Origin: Mycolicibacterium sp. J2
Lineage (GTDB): Bacteria; Actinomycetota; Actinomycetes; Mycobacteriales; Mycobacteriaceae
Length of the DNA: 64,000 bases
Direction of reading: 5' to 3'
Assembly (NCBI RefSeq): GCF_026240945.1
Contig: NZ_JAPFPY010000011.1
Span: 180,784 to 244,783 of the forward strand
The notes below the pieces were generated by a model. The model worked only from the letters and a program-made list of their open reading frames with translations, searched no databases and was not told the DNA's origin. Positions 29,450 through 38,171 of this stretch are shown here, piece by piece. Positions within the stretch are counted from its first letter, which is position 1, and the number at the start of each line of letters is the position of its first letter. A program made the translations under genes and the position numbers.

Positions 29450-30705
29450 GCGGGGTCACCGCGCCACTCTGGGTGGCCCTACCCATCGGAATTGCCTTCG
29501 GCATGGTTGCCGGGCTGTGGGGAATCGGTAACCCGGAAATGATCATTCGCACCGCCCGGCTGGTCGACCGCTTACTGCTCGGCTGCTTTCTGTTCGTCAC
29601 CGCCGTGGGTGCGGTGTTGCTCTACGGGCTGTATGCGGTGGGTGTGCCGATGCACCTGGCTCCCAAACCCCTCTACGTCGTCGGCGTCATGACAGGTGGG
29701 GTGCTGTTCGGCACCGGAGCGGCCATCAGCGGCTACTTCCCCGGCACCGCGCTCATCGCCCTCGGCGAGGGTCGGCGAGACGCGCTGGCCGCGATTCCGG
29801 GCGGGTTGCTCGGCGCGGCAGCGTGGACGGCCGTGTACGGAACACCTGTCGGCCACTGGCTGACGACGACCGCGAACCACGGTGGCCTGGTCGCGGGCGA
29901 ACCGCTCGGCGCGCAGACCCCGGGACGACTCCTGCTGATCGCGGTCGGCTACGCGGCGCTGGCTTTCGTGCTGCTGAACTACCTGCCGCGCTTTCGGGGC
30001 GGTGAGCGGTGCTGCCTACGCACCCTGCGCGGCGCGTCGCCCACCGAGTTCGATCGCCTCATGACGCGTGACACCATCGGTTATCTCTACGAGGGTGCCG
30101 ACGACGGACACCGGCGGCGGTGGTTCAAGCGGGTCTCCGGCGACCGGGTAGCCCATCCGGCGTTCTTCAGCCGCACGACCGCGGCGGTCGCCGCCGGCGT
30201 GGCCGTGCTGGTGGTGTTGTCCATCTTTCTCCGCCAGCCGTTCGGGCAGTCCACCACGTACTCGTGGGTGGTCGGCGAGCTGTTCATGCCTGACTTCGCC
30301 TACTCACGACAGGTGATCGCCGGAATCGGCTGGGAACCACTGAGTGACCTCGGGGTGCTGGTCGGGGCGTTCATTTCCGCCCGCTTCATCAGCGGCCGAT
30401 TCACCCGATTCCGTCCGGTGGTCCCACCGTCCTGGCGACACCGGTTCGGAGCTCGGCGCGGCAACCGCGCGGCTGCGGTGTTCGCCGGCTCATTCCTCAC
30501 ACTGTTCGGCGCCAGAATGGCCGGCGGGTGCACCAGCGGACACACGCTCAGCGGCGGTATCCAACTGTCGGTGAGCTCATGGCTGTTCACGGTCGCGATG
30601 CTCGCCGCAATGGTCGTCACGGCCCGACTGGTCTATCGGGATGCGCCGTGGTCGGTCACCGTGGCAGGGCACCACGACCCGGCGGCGAGGACGTCTGGAT
30701 CCTAG
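29446..30705 (+). CDS. YeeE/YedE-family sulfur-compound transporter
   Basis: Membrane protein of 419 residues in two repeats of the sulfur transport (TsuA/YeeE) family, which imports thiosulfate or related sulfur species through conserved Cys. The second repeat has the expected motif ARMAGGCTSGHTLSGG (about 350-365) with its Cys. The first repeat reads GTGAAISGYFPGTALIALGEG (about 94-114, written in parts: GTGAAISGYFPGTAL, IALGEG), where relatives have GYCPGT, so that Cys is Phe. About 10 membrane segments are visible. The ATG at 29446 is chosen because a CsoR-type operator lies in the longer open frame. The gene is inserted between the Rv1830 and BFN homologues, where M. tuberculosis has none as I recall, so it is accessory. 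Confidence 0.8.
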   Translation: MSGVTAPLWVALPIGIAFGMVAGLWGIGNPEMIIRTARLVDRLLLGCFLFVTAVGAVLLYGLYAVGVPMHLAPKPLYVVGVMTGGVLFGTGAAISGYFPGTALIALGEGRRDALAAIPGGLLGAAAWTAVYGTPVGHWLTTTANHGGLVAGEPLGAQTPGRLLLIAVGYAALAFVLLNYLPRFRGGERCCLRTLRGASPTEFDRLMTRDTIGYLYEGADDGHRRRWFKRVSGDRVAHPAFFSRTTAAVAAGVAVLVVLSIFLRQPFGQSTTYSWVVGELFMPDFAYSRQVIAGIGWEPLSDLGVLVGAFISARFISGRFTRFRPVVPPSWRHRFGARRGNRAAAVFAGSFLTLFGARMAGGCTSGHTLSGGIQLSVSSWLFTVAMLAAMVVTARLVYRDAPWSVTVAGHHDPAARTSGS

Positions 30706-30719
30706 GTTGCCGTGACGTT

Positions 30720-31214
30720 CTAGGTTGCCTTGAAATCGTCCGGCGACACGCTGTCGAGGAACTCCTTGAACTTCTCGACCTCGTCCTCCCGCACCGGGCC
30801 GGAGGGCTCGTCGTCGGTCTCGTCGGGGATCAGCAGCCCGGCCTCGGCCAGGACCGACTCTTCGACGTAGATCGGCACCCCGACCCGCAGCGCGATGGCC
30901 ACCGAATCCGAAGGGCGAGCCGACACCTTGATATCGCGGTCGAAGATCAGGTCGGCGTAGAAGGTGCCTTCCTGCAGGTCGACGATCCGCACCTCTTTCA
31001 GCGAATGGCCAAGCGCAGCAATCAGATCCCGGATCAAATCGTGGGTCAACGGCCGGGACGGCTCGACACCCTGCTGTTCGAGGGCGATGGCGGCAGCCTC
31101 GGACTGCCCGATCCAAATCGGCAGGTAACGGTCGCCATCGGACTCACGCAGCAGCAGCACAGGCTGATTCTGAGGCTGCTCAACGCGAATACCGACTACC
31201 CGAACCTCACCCAT
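30720..31214 (-). CDS. Bifunctional nuclease (BFN) family protein, Rv1829 homologue
   Basis: Cytosolic protein of 164 residues with the BFN (DUF151) fold. Conserved parts are MGEVRVVGIRVEQPQNQPVL at the start, YLPIWIGQSEAAAIALEQQG (about 30-49), RPLTHDLIRDLI, and FYADLIFDRDIKVSARPSDSVAIALR (split: FYADLIFDRD, IKVSARPSDSVAIALR; about 84-109). The tail is acidic (IPDETDDEPSG). Family members have been reported to cleave DNA and RNA; the role in mycobacteria is unknown. It sits 45 bases downstream of ftsR, so the two are probably cotranscribed with garA and gcvH. Confidence 0.9.
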   Translation of the reverse strand: MGEVRVVGIRVEQPQNQPVLLLRESDGDRYLPIWIGQSEAAAIALEQQGVEPSRPLTHDLIRDLIAALGHSLKEVRIVDLQEGTFYADLIFDRDIKVSARPSDSVAIALRVGVPIYVEESVLAEAGLLIPDETDDEPSGPVREDEVEKFKEFLDSVSPDDFKAT

Positions 31215-31258
31215 CTGCGTCTGCCCTCCATGACGAAGCCGTCACCGAAGTCTAGTCC

Positions 31259-31996
31259 TCAGCGGTCCAGAACGTCGCGCACGGCCGATTTGATCAGCGA
31301 CGTGTGCAACGTGATCGCCAGCGCGGCCACCTCGCGGGCCAGGTCATCGGCCCGGTCCCGGGCGCCGGCGTTACCCGCGGCGGCGACCGGACCGGCGATC
31401 TGCGCGATCAGGTCGGATTGTCGGTCGGCGGCGGACCGGAAGGCCCGCAGATGACGCGGTTCGACGCCGTAATCGGCCAGGGCCCGCGCACACTGGGCGA
31501 TCAGCACCGAGTGCTCGTCGAAGAAACCCGCCGGGCCGGGCCGGATGATGCCGGCGGTGACCAGCGCGGTCAACAGCGCCGCGTCCACCCCGGACCGTTC
31601 CAGCAGGTCCTCCCGGCTGAGCCGGACCTGTGCAGGGGCGACGGCGGCGGCCGCCTCGTGCTGGTCGGTGGCCGACGGCGTCACCGGCACCAAACGCGGT
31701 AGCGCATAAGCGCTTCCGCCGGAAGGCAGCTCACCGTCGGGCAGGGCGTCCAGTTGCGCCTTGATCACCTTCAGCGGCAGGTACTGGTCACGCTGGGCGG
31801 TCAGGATGAACCGCAGACGCGCGCAGTCGTAGGCGGTGAACCGCCGGTAGCCGGCTGCCGAGCGTTCCGGCGTGACGAGCCCCTCGGCCTCCAGGAAACG
31901 GATCTTCGAGATGGTCACGTCAGGGAAGTCGGGGCGCAGCAGATCCAGCACTGCGCCGATCGACATTCCGGTGAATCCCGGATCCGGTTGGGTCAT
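31259..31996 (-). CDS. ftsR: MerR-family regulator FtsR, Rv1828 homologue
   Basis: MerR-family regulator of 245 residues. The winged helix is at the N-terminus: [20 protein letters not shown] (about 11-30), then [20 protein letters not shown] and [19 protein letters not shown]. The C-terminal half ([40 protein letters not shown]) is the FtsR-type effector or dimer domain, and the end [17 protein letters not shown] is highly conserved. In Corynebacterium the homologue activates ftsZ, so a cell-division link is likely here. It starts 12 bases after garA and precedes the BFN gene. Confidence 0.92.
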   Translation of the reverse strand: MTQPDPGFTGMSIGAVLDLLRPDFPDVTISKIRFLEAEGLVTPERSAAGYRRFTAYDCARLRFILTAQRDQYLPLKVIKAQLDALPDGELPSGGSAYALPRLVPVTPSATDQHEAAAAVAPAQVRLSREDLLERSGVDAALLTALVTAGIIRPGPAGFFDEHSVLIAQCARALADYGVEPRHLRAFRSAADRQSDLIAQIAGPVAAAGNAGARDRADDLAREVAALAITLHTSLIKSAVRDVLDR

Positions 31997-32008
31997 CCCG
32001 GGATCGCG

Positions 32009-32473
32009 TCAGGCGTCGTCGGACTTGGGCCCGGTGAGGAACACCAGCCGGAACTTGCCGATCTGCACCTCGTCACCGTTGGCCAGCACCGCCGAGTCGA
32101 CGGGCTCCCGGTTGACGTAGGTGCCGTTGAGGCTGCCGACATCGACAACCTGGAACTCACCGGTTTCCAGCCGGAACTCCGCGTGCCGGCGGCTGACGGT
32201 CACGTCGTCGAGGAAGATGTCGCTGTCGGGATGCCGACCCGCCGAGGTGGTGGGCTGGTCGAGCAAGAACCGCGAGCCCGCATTCGGGCCGCGCTTGACG
32301 ACCAGCAGCGCCGAGCCGGCCGGCAGGCCCTCGACGCCCGACACCGAGGTGTCGCTGCTCGTCGCGGCCGGGGCATCCAGTTCGTTGAGGAAATCAGCGC
32401 GGAATACCGATGTCGTCTCCACGGTCACTTCGTCGGACGTCTGGTCGGCCCCGGTGTTGCTGTTCTCCGTCAC
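32009..32473 (-). CDS. garA: FHA-domain metabolic regulator GarA
   Basis: Small FHA protein of 154 residues, close to M. tuberculosis GarA (162). Unphosphorylated GarA binds and inhibits 2-oxoglutarate decarboxylase and glutamate dehydrogenase and activates glutamate synthase. Phosphorylation by PknG or PknB switches it off by self-binding. The phospho-motif TVETTSVFRADF with its two Thr (residues 20 and 21) is intact. The FHA core is SAGRHPDSDIFLDDVTVSRR (about 80-99), then HAEFRLETGE and GSLNGTYVNREPVDS. The GTG at 32473 is chosen because AGGAG precedes it and the N-terminus then matches the family. It lies between gcvH and ftsR. Confidence 0.96.
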   Translation of the reverse strand: MTENSNTGADQTSDEVTVETTSVFRADFLNELDAPAATSSDTSVSGVEGLPAGSALLVVKRGPNAGSRFLLDQPTTSAGRHPDSDIFLDDVTVSRRHAEFRLETGEFQVVDVGSLNGTYVNREPVDSAVLANGDEVQIGKFRLVFLTGPKSDDA

Positions 32474-32649
32474 CCGCTGCTCCTCTGCTGGCTGCTGTGG
32501 CGTGTTGCCCGGTGGCCGGGCGCTGAGCTCCCAGCCGTCATGCGTCGATATCGACCGTACCGCGCCGTGGGTCCCGTTGGGTCCACCACGGCCGGATCCG
32601 GCCACGCCCCTCGGTCATCTGAACCGATGGGCAAAACCCTAACAACTCG

Positions 32650-33045
32650 TTACTCGGCCACCACGCCTCGGTAGGCGTCCGCGTCGAGCAATTCGGCCAA
32701 ACCGCTGGCCAGGGCCGCGGCGTCCAGCTCGAGTTCGATCAACCAGCCGTCGCCGTACGGATCGGAGTTGACCAACTCCGGGCTGCCCTCCAGCTCGCCG
32801 TTCACCGCAACGACTTTCGCCGTCAGCGGGGCGTAGAGGTCCGACAGCGATTTGGTCGACTCCACCTCACCGAAAGACTCACCCGCGGTGACCTCGGCGC
32901 CCACGTCGGGCAGCTGGACGAACACGACGTCACCGAGTGCGGCCTGCGCGTAGTCGGTGATCCCGACCCGCACGGTGCGCTCACCCGTGCGCTGCACCCA
33001 CTCGTGCTCGGAGGTGTACTGCAGGTCGGTTGGGATTTCGCTCAC
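32650..33045 (-). CDS. gcvH: Glycine cleavage system H protein
   Basis: Lipoyl carrier that shuttles the aminomethyl group between the P, T and L proteins; 131 residues. It starts [20 protein letters not shown], and the lipoylated Lys is in [16 protein letters not shown] (Lys65). The C-terminal [11 protein letters not shown] is conserved. The ribosome site before the ATG is AAGGAG. It is encoded separately from gcvP but in the same block, next to garA, which regulates nitrogen and 2-oxoglutarate flux. Confidence 0.96.
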   Translation of the reverse strand: MSEIPTDLQYTSEHEWVQRTGERTVRVGITDYAQAALGDVVFVQLPDVGAEVTAGESFGEVESTKSLSDLYAPLTAKVVAVNGELEGSPELVNSDPYGDGWLIELELDAAALASGLAELLDADAYRGVVAE

Positions 33046-33082
33046 GGCGCTCCTTTGGCTGCGAACTGGGGGCGGGCACTGC

Positions 33083-33862
33083 TCATTTGACTGGCTGAGC
33101 GTATTGGCGAGGTTTCGGTTGCCGCAAGGCGGTCACCTCGATGTGGTCGGACTGGGTGACGGTCATGGTGCCGCCGACCCGCTCGACGCTGTCGATCGCG
33201 CCGCCGGGGATGTTCATCGCCGCCGCCAGCGTCGGTGGATCACCAATGGCCAGAACCGAATACGGCGGGCTCAGGGTGGTGCGGTCGATGGTCAGCGCGC
33301 CGGGCGCCCCGACGACCCAGGTGTCCACCCCGACCCTGAGGTCGCCCACCTGCATGGCCTCGGCCCCCGCGGCGCGCAACTCGTTGATCACGTCCAGCAT
33401 GGTTTCCGGGGAGACGCCGCGGGCTGTGTCGTCGATCGTGATGCTCACGCCCGGCCCGGTCGCGGCGACCGTGCCCATCAGGATGGACAGCGCGGCCAGC
33501 CGGGCCTGGGCGTTCTCGATGGCGGCCTGATCGCTGCTGCCGGAGGCTTGCAGCGACGACAGCGTCCGCTGCAGGTCGGCCACCTCGGTGTTCAGGGCGG
33601 CCTCGCGCTGTTGCAGGGAATCCAGCAGCACCAGCAGGTCCGCCGGCCGGGCCGTCTCCAGCGAGTCACCGGACTCGGTCTGGCGCACCTGGGTGACGAT
33701 CGCCACACCGAGCAGCAGGATCAGCACCGCGGCCAGCGCCCCGAACATCCGTTGCGACCTGGTGCGGTGTTTGGGCGGCTCGGCGCCGGGGCCGCGTTCG
33801 TGGCGGCCGTGGTGCGGCTCCTCGGCGGGTTGCGGTGCGGCGTGCTCGTCGGACACGGTCAA
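33083..33862 (-). CDS. DUF881 membrane-anchored protein, Rv1825 homologue
   Basis: Protein of up to 259 residues with a cytosolic charged N-terminus ([10 protein letters not shown], then HRTRSQR), one membrane segment ([18 protein letters not shown], about 39-56) and an extracytoplasmic DUF881 domain with a short coiled coil ([20 protein letters not shown]). Conserved DUF881 parts are [31 protein letters not shown] and [11 protein letters not shown]. The TTG at 33862 overlaps the upstream stop (TTGA), but the GTG at 33856 (MSDEHAAPQ) is also possible. A cell-division or envelope role is suspected from cluster conservation; the function is unknown. Confidence 0.82.
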   Translation of the reverse strand: MTVSDEHAAPQPAEEPHHGRHERGPGAEPPKHRTRSQRMFGALAAVLILLLGVAIVTQVRQTESGDSLETARPADLLVLLDSLQQREAALNTEVADLQRTLSSLQASGSSDQAAIENAQARLAALSILMGTVAATGPGVSITIDDTARGVSPETMLDVINELRAAGAEAMQVGDLRVGVDTWVVGAPGALTIDRTTLSPPYSVLAIGDPPTLAAAMNIPGGAIDSVERVGGTMTVTQSDHIEVTALRQPKPRQYAQPVK

Positions 33863-34191
33863 GCCCCGAACAGTCGGCGCCGCAGCGCAGCCGCGTTGCC
33901 GAAGATGCGGATGCCGAGCACGACGATGATCGCGGTGGACAGTTGGGTGCCGACACCGAGCTGGTCACCCACGTAGACGATGAGCGCGGCCACCAGCACG
34001 TTGAAGACGAAGGACACCACGAAGACCTTGGCGTCGAAGATCCGCTCCAGGTAGGCACGCAGCCCGCCGAACACCGCGTCGAGAGCGGCCACCACCGCGA
34101 TCGGCAGATACGGCTGGATGGCTTCGGGAACGCTGGGATGGAAGACCAGACCCAACACGATGCCGACGACCAGTGCGGCGATTCCGATCAT
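33859..34191 (-). CDS. DUF1290 small membrane protein (Sbp-like), Rv1824 homologue
   Basis: Membrane protein of 110 residues with three segments: IGIAALVVGIVLGLVF (2-17), IAVVAALDAVFGGLRAYL (about 30-47), and VVSFVFNVLVAALIVYVGDQ with a further segment TAIIVVLGIRIFGNAAAL. This DUF1290 family gene regularly lies between two DUF881 genes in Gram-positive genomes, as here. The stop overlaps the next DUF881 gene. Function is unknown; a membrane complex with its DUF881 partners is likely. Confidence 0.88.
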   Translation of the reverse strand: MIGIAALVVGIVLGLVFHPSVPEAIQPYLPIAVVAALDAVFGGLRAYLERIFDAKVFVVSFVFNVLVAALIVYVGDQLGVGTQLSTAIIVVLGIRIFGNAAALRRRLFGA

Positions 34192-34208
34192 GACTGTCTC
34201 ACAGCTTT

Positions 34209-35114
34209 CTAGGACCCAATCTGCTTGGCGAAGCGGAGGTCTCGCACCGAACTCGCCGGCACGGTGAGAGCGTCCCCGGTGCTGACCGTGACGCCGACAC
34301 CGTAGGACTGCTCCAGCAGCGCCAGCCGCTGGCGGCCCGCGCTGTGGCCGAAGGCCTCCTGCATGGCGTGCGGGGGCCCGATCGCGGTGACGGTGTAGGG
34401 GCTGCTGATGGGCTGATTATCGACCAGGATGCCGCCGCCGGCCTGCCGGATGGTGACGTTGGGCCCGATCCGCACGCCACCCACCGCGATCGCCTCGGCG
34501 CCGCTCACCCACAGTGAGTTGACCACCAGCTGCAGATCGCGATCCAGGATCACCTGCCGACTGCCCGCGACGCGCTGCTTGGACACGTCGGTGAGGTCCC
34601 GTGACACGCCCGGATCGATGATCACGACCGTCAGCCCCGGCCCGATCACGGCGGTGGCGGCCGACGCGAACGATGCCCGGTCCAGATCGGCGAGCAGCGC
34701 GCGGCCCCGCTCGTCACCGGCCAGCCGGCTGCGCCGCTCACCCTCCACCTGGCCGCTCAGCGCATCCCGGCTGGCGGTCAGCGCGTCGGTCCGGGCTTCG
34801 GCGGCGCGCACGCTTCCCGAGAGCACCTGTTGGGACTCTCGGTTGGCCGGTGCCACCGACTGCGCCTGGTACACCGCGGCGGCGAGTACGGTCGCCACGC
34901 TCAGTCCGGCGACGAGGTGCCACACCCAGCCCAGCCGCCGGGTGCGACCTTCGGCGCGGGCCCGGGCCGCGGCGGCGTACCCGGGATCGAGGTGATCGGT
35001 GAGCAGCGACCGCAGCAATGACGGCACCGGAATGCGTTGCGACGCACCCGCTTCGTGCGCGTTGAGCCCGACATGCGGCTCATACCCGCCCAGCGAGCGC
35101 GACGGGTCAACCAC
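34209..35114 (-). CDS. DUF881 membrane-anchored protein, Rv1823 homologue
   Basis: Second DUF881 protein, 301 residues. A cytosolic N-terminus (about 60 residues) is followed by one membrane segment (VWHLVAGLSVATVLAAAVY, about 64-82), a coiled-coil-prone stretch (SVRAAEARTDALTASRDALS) and the DUF881 domain (GPGLTVVIIDPG, VVNSLWVSGAEAIAVGGVRI, and SSPYTVTAIGPPHAMQ). It starts with GTG inside the last codons of pgsA2 (8-base overlap) and precedes the DUF1290 gene by 17 bases. It works presumably with its two neighbours. Confidence 0.85.
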   Translation of the reverse strand: MVDPSRSLGGYEPHVGLNAHEAGASQRIPVPSLLRSLLTDHLDPGYAAAARARAEGRTRRLGWVWHLVAGLSVATVLAAAVYQAQSVAPANRESQQVLSGSVRAAEARTDALTASRDALSGQVEGERRSRLAGDERGRALLADLDRASFASAATAVIGPGLTVVIIDPGVSRDLTDVSKQRVAGSRQVILDRDLQLVVNSLWVSGAEAIAVGGVRIGPNVTIRQAGGGILVDNQPISSPYTVTAIGPPHAMQEAFGHSAGRQRLALLEQSYGVGVTVSTGDALTVPASSVRDLRFAKQIGS

Positions 35115-35727
35115 GCCGGACCACCAGTCCCACCTGCACCAGATACAGCACGGCCGACCACAGGTACAGCGCCATGCCCCAGATCAGGAACGCCCAGCCG
35201 ATGGCAAGCACCACCCGGCTCCACAACGCGTCGAACTGGCCCAGCAACACCAGCGGAAAACCGGACATCAACGCGAAGGTGGCAGCCTTACCGATATAGG
35301 TGACCGGCAGTGCCGTCAACCCATACCGGCGCAGCACCGGCAGGGTGCCGGCCAGCAGCAGATCGCGCGCGATGAGAACGGCGACGAACCACCACGGCAC
35401 CACCCCGGCGGCCGCCAGCGCCAGCGGGATCACCACCATGTAGATGCGGTCGACGGCCGGGTCCAGCAACTCACCCAGCCGTGACGACTGGTTGTCGAAC
35501 AGCCGGGCGATCTTCCCGTCGGCCCAGTCGGAAAAACCGCTGAACATCAGCACCGCGACGGCGAATCCCTTGGCGTGCAACACCAGAAGCAGGTATAGGA
35601 ACACCGGCACCAACGCCAGGCGCAGCACGCTCAGCGCATTGGGGATGGTCAGCACCCGGTCCCCCGTCGCTCCGCTCGCCCGGGGCTGATTCCCCGTCGC
35701 TCCGCTCGCCCCGGGCTGATTCCCCAC
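35107..35727 (-). CDS. pgsA2: CDP-alcohol phosphatidyltransferase, PgsA2 homologue, with repeat-derived N-terminus
   Basis: Membrane enzyme of 206 residues that transfers a phosphatidyl group from CDP-diacylglycerol to an alcohol, such as glycerol-3-phosphate for phosphatidylglycerol or cardiolipin. The family signature DWADGKIAR with LLDPAVDR (about 68-96) is intact and about five membrane segments follow. The first 21 residues are two copies of GNQPxASGAT, encoded by two 30-bp copies of the GCGAGCGGAGCGACGGG repeat. The homologous part starts at RVLTIPNALSVLRL. The annotated GTG at 35727 includes the repeats; a GTG at 35655 would exclude them. It lies between secA2 and a DUF881 gene and its end overlaps that gene. 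Confidence 0.88.
   Translation of the reverse strand: MGNQPGASGATGNQPRASGATGDRVLTIPNALSVLRLALVPVFLYLLLVLHAKGFAVAVLMFSGFSDWADGKIARLFDNQSSRLGELLDPAVDRIYMVVIPLALAAAGVVPWWFVAVLIARDLLLAGTLPVLRRYGLTALPVTYIGKAATFALMSGFPLVLLGQFDALWSRVVLAIGWAFLIWGMALYLWSAVLYLVQVGLVVRRG
35662..35721. repeat. Two tandem 30-bp copies of the GC-rich dispersed repeat at the start of pgsA2
   Basis: Units start at 35662 and 35692; each begins CCCCGTCGCTCCGCTCGCCC and ends CTGATT. They form the first codons of pgsA2 or its untranslated leader, depending on which start is used. The core is the same element found in ureF, gnd1 and the hydroxylase gene. Confidence 0.85.
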
Positions 35728-35736
35728 GGGCTAAAC

Positions 35737-38088
35737 CTAGCGGAAAACGCCAGGCAGACTCAGCGCCGACATGGAATCGTCGGCCATCGGATCGTCGTGG
35801 ATCATGTAGGTCCACGTCGACGTCGGCCGCGCCAGCCGGGACAGGTCCAATCCCACTTCCCCGTCGACGATGTTCGCCGTCTCGAAGGTCTGCTGCGCGG
35901 CCTCGATGGCGTCGGCGGCCAGCGAGGCGAACGCATCCACGGCCATCCGGTGGAACTCGTCGAGCGGGTTCTGCCTGCCCAGCGCCCGCAGGCTGATGCT
36001 CTCCCGGATATCGGCCAGGTAGGCCAGGTGGTCGGCCCAGCCGCGGTCCAGGTGATACAGCATGATCAGCCGGGCGATCTCGGTCAGCCGCTCCTGCGAA
36101 ACCTGCTCGGCGATCTGCTCGTAACGCTTGGGCGAACGCTCGGCGAGTTCCTCACGGGCCGCGTCGGTGGTCAGCAGGGTGTTGCGCCGCTCCACCAGAA
36201 TGGCCCGCTGCTGCGCCGTCAACTGGTTGTACCGCCACGTATTGGCATGCAGGTCAAGCAGTTTGCCCTCGGCGACCCGTTGCGCGTGGTCGAGCAGGGC
36301 CGCGGCCTTGGGACTGGTGATCCGCCCGTCCTCGTCGACCTGCAGGGGCAGCTTGTTGGGTTCCAGATGAGCGACCACCACGTCGTCCTCCCAACTGGAG
36401 AAGAACACCGAGGATCCCGGGTCGCCCTGGCGGCCGGCCCGGCCGCGCAGCTGGTTGTCCAGCCGCTCGGTGAAGTGCCTGCCGGTGCCGATGACGTGCA
36501 GCCCACCCAGTTCCGCCACGGCATCGTGGCCAGATTCATCGGACCCGCCGAGTCGGATATCCGTACCGCGGCCGGCCATCTGCGTCGAAACGGTCACCCG
36601 GTTCAGGGTGCCCGCCTCGGCGATCACGGCCGCCTCCTCGGCGTCGTTCTTGGCGTTGAGGACGACGGCGGGTATGCCGGCCTTGAGCAGTCGCTCGTGC
36701 AGCTCCTCGGATTCGGCGACGTCGCGGGTGCCGACCAGGATCGGCTGCCCGGTGCGGTGCACCTCGGCGATGTGCTCGATGACGGCGGCGTTCTTGGCGG
36801 CGGCGGTGATGTACACCCGGTCCGGCTCGTCCTCGCGGACATTCGGGGTGTTCGGCGGGATCGGCGACACCCCGAGTTTGTAGAACTGGCGCAACTGCTC
36901 GCCGGCTGCCAAGGCGGTGCCGGTCATCCCGCAGACGGTGGGATACCGGTTGATCAGCGCCTGCACCGTGATGGTGTCGAGCACCTCGCCGGTTTCGGTG
37001 ATGTCGATGCCTTCCTTGGCCTCGACCGCCGCCTGCAGTCCGTCGGGCCAGCGCTGCAGCGAGGCGATCCGCCCCCGCGAGGCGTTGATCAGGTGCACGG
37101 CGTGGTCGCGCACGATGTAGTGCACGTCGCGCTCCAGCAGCACGTGCGCGTGCAGCGCGACGTTCACCTCGGTCAGCGTGGTGCTGACGTTCTCCTCGGA
37201 GTACAGGTCGATCCCGCCGAGTGCCTTTTCCAGCTTGCGCGCGCCGGTGTCGGTGAGTTGCACGTTGCGCCGCTCGGCATCGGTCTCGTAGTCGGTTCCC
37301 GGCTGCAACTCGCCCACCAGCCGGATGATCTCCAGCCGCGGGCTCTCCCGGTGCGAGGTGCCGGCCAACACCAGCGGCACCAACGCCTCGTCGACCAGCA
37401 CCGAGTCGGCTTCGTCGATGAGGGCCACATCGGGGCTGGGCGACACCAGATCGTCGACCGAGGTGACCAGCTGATCGCGCAGCACGTCGAAGCCGATCTC
37501 GTTGACCGAGCCGTAGACGACATCGCAGGCGTAGGCGTCGCGCCGTTGCGCCGGGGTGGAGTCGGCGGTGATCCAGCCGACCGTCAAGCCCATCGCCGCC
37601 AGCAGCGGACCCATCCACTCGGCGTCGCGACGGGCCAGATAGTCGTTGACGGAGATGACGTGCACCTTGCGACCACCGATCGCGTAACCGGCGGCGGCAA
37701 TCGCGCCGGCCAGCGTCTTGCCCTCGCCGGTGGCCATCTCCACGACGTCGCCGGCGAGCATGCGCAGGGCCCCCAGCAGCTGTACGTCGAACGGGCGCAG
37801 CGCGATGGCGCGGTCGGCGGCCTCCCTGGCGATGGCCAGGAACTGTGGGATGTCGGCGGACTCGGCGAGCTCGTCGAGGTTCAGCAGCCCGGCGGCCTTG
37901 CGCAGCTGCTCGTCGTCGAGGTCCGCGGCCTTCTCGTCGAAGTTCTCCGATTCGCGGACCAGCGTCATCGACTTGGCTTGGTCCTTGTCGGTACTGGCGC
38001 CGAGCAGCTTCCAGAACCGGTTGCTCAGGCGGCCCTGCTTGGCCGCCTTGGGGGTCTTCGAGGGTTTGGAACTCACAGCCACAGTCAT
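35737..38088 (-). CDS. secA2: Accessory secretion ATPase SecA2
   Basis: Second SecA ATPase of mycobacteria, 783 residues, shorter than SecA1. It drives export of a small group of proteins with the SecYEG channel. The Walker A motif is [12 protein letters not shown] (around residue 110). The DEAD-type Walker B is [13 protein letters not shown], and the helicase motif is [17 protein letters not shown]. The end is [20 protein letters not shown], as in other SecA2. There is no C-terminal zinc-binding linker domain, which fits SecA2. The ATG at 38088 ([13 protein letters not shown]) is preferred to one at 38133. It heads a minus-strand run with pgsA2 and the DUF881/DUF1290 genes. Confidence 0.95.
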   Translation of the reverse strand: MTVAVSSKPSKTPKAAKQGRLSNRFWKLLGASTDKDQAKSMTLVRESENFDEKAADLDDEQLRKAAGLLNLDELAESADIPQFLAIAREAADRAIALRPFDVQLLGALRMLAGDVVEMATGEGKTLAGAIAAAGYAIGGRKVHVISVNDYLARRDAEWMGPLLAAMGLTVGWITADSTPAQRRDAYACDVVYGSVNEIGFDVLRDQLVTSVDDLVSPSPDVALIDEADSVLVDEALVPLVLAGTSHRESPRLEIIRLVGELQPGTDYETDAERRNVQLTDTGARKLEKALGGIDLYSEENVSTTLTEVNVALHAHVLLERDVHYIVRDHAVHLINASRGRIASLQRWPDGLQAAVEAKEGIDITETGEVLDTITVQALINRYPTVCGMTGTALAAGEQLRQFYKLGVSPIPPNTPNVREDEPDRVYITAAAKNAAVIEHIAEVHRTGQPILVGTRDVAESEELHERLLKAGIPAVVLNAKNDAEEAAVIAEAGTLNRVTVSTQMAGRGTDIRLGGSDESGHDAVAELGGLHVIGTGRHFTERLDNQLRGRAGRQGDPGSSVFFSSWEDDVVVAHLEPNKLPLQVDEDGRITSPKAAALLDHAQRVAEGKLLDLHANTWRYNQLTAQQRAILVERRNTLLTTDAAREELAERSPKRYEQIAEQVSQERLTEIARLIMLYHLDRGWADHLAYLADIRESISLRALGRQNPLDEFHRMAVDAFASLAADAIEAAQQTFETANIVDGEVGLDLSRLARPTSTWTYMIHDDPMADDSMSALSLPGVFR

Positions 38089-38171
38089 ACGGTACGCGGC
38101 GGCCACATCGGCACGAACCGGCTGACCACCCATAAGCCGCCCGCACCGGGTTGGAGCGGTACCTTGCCGAG

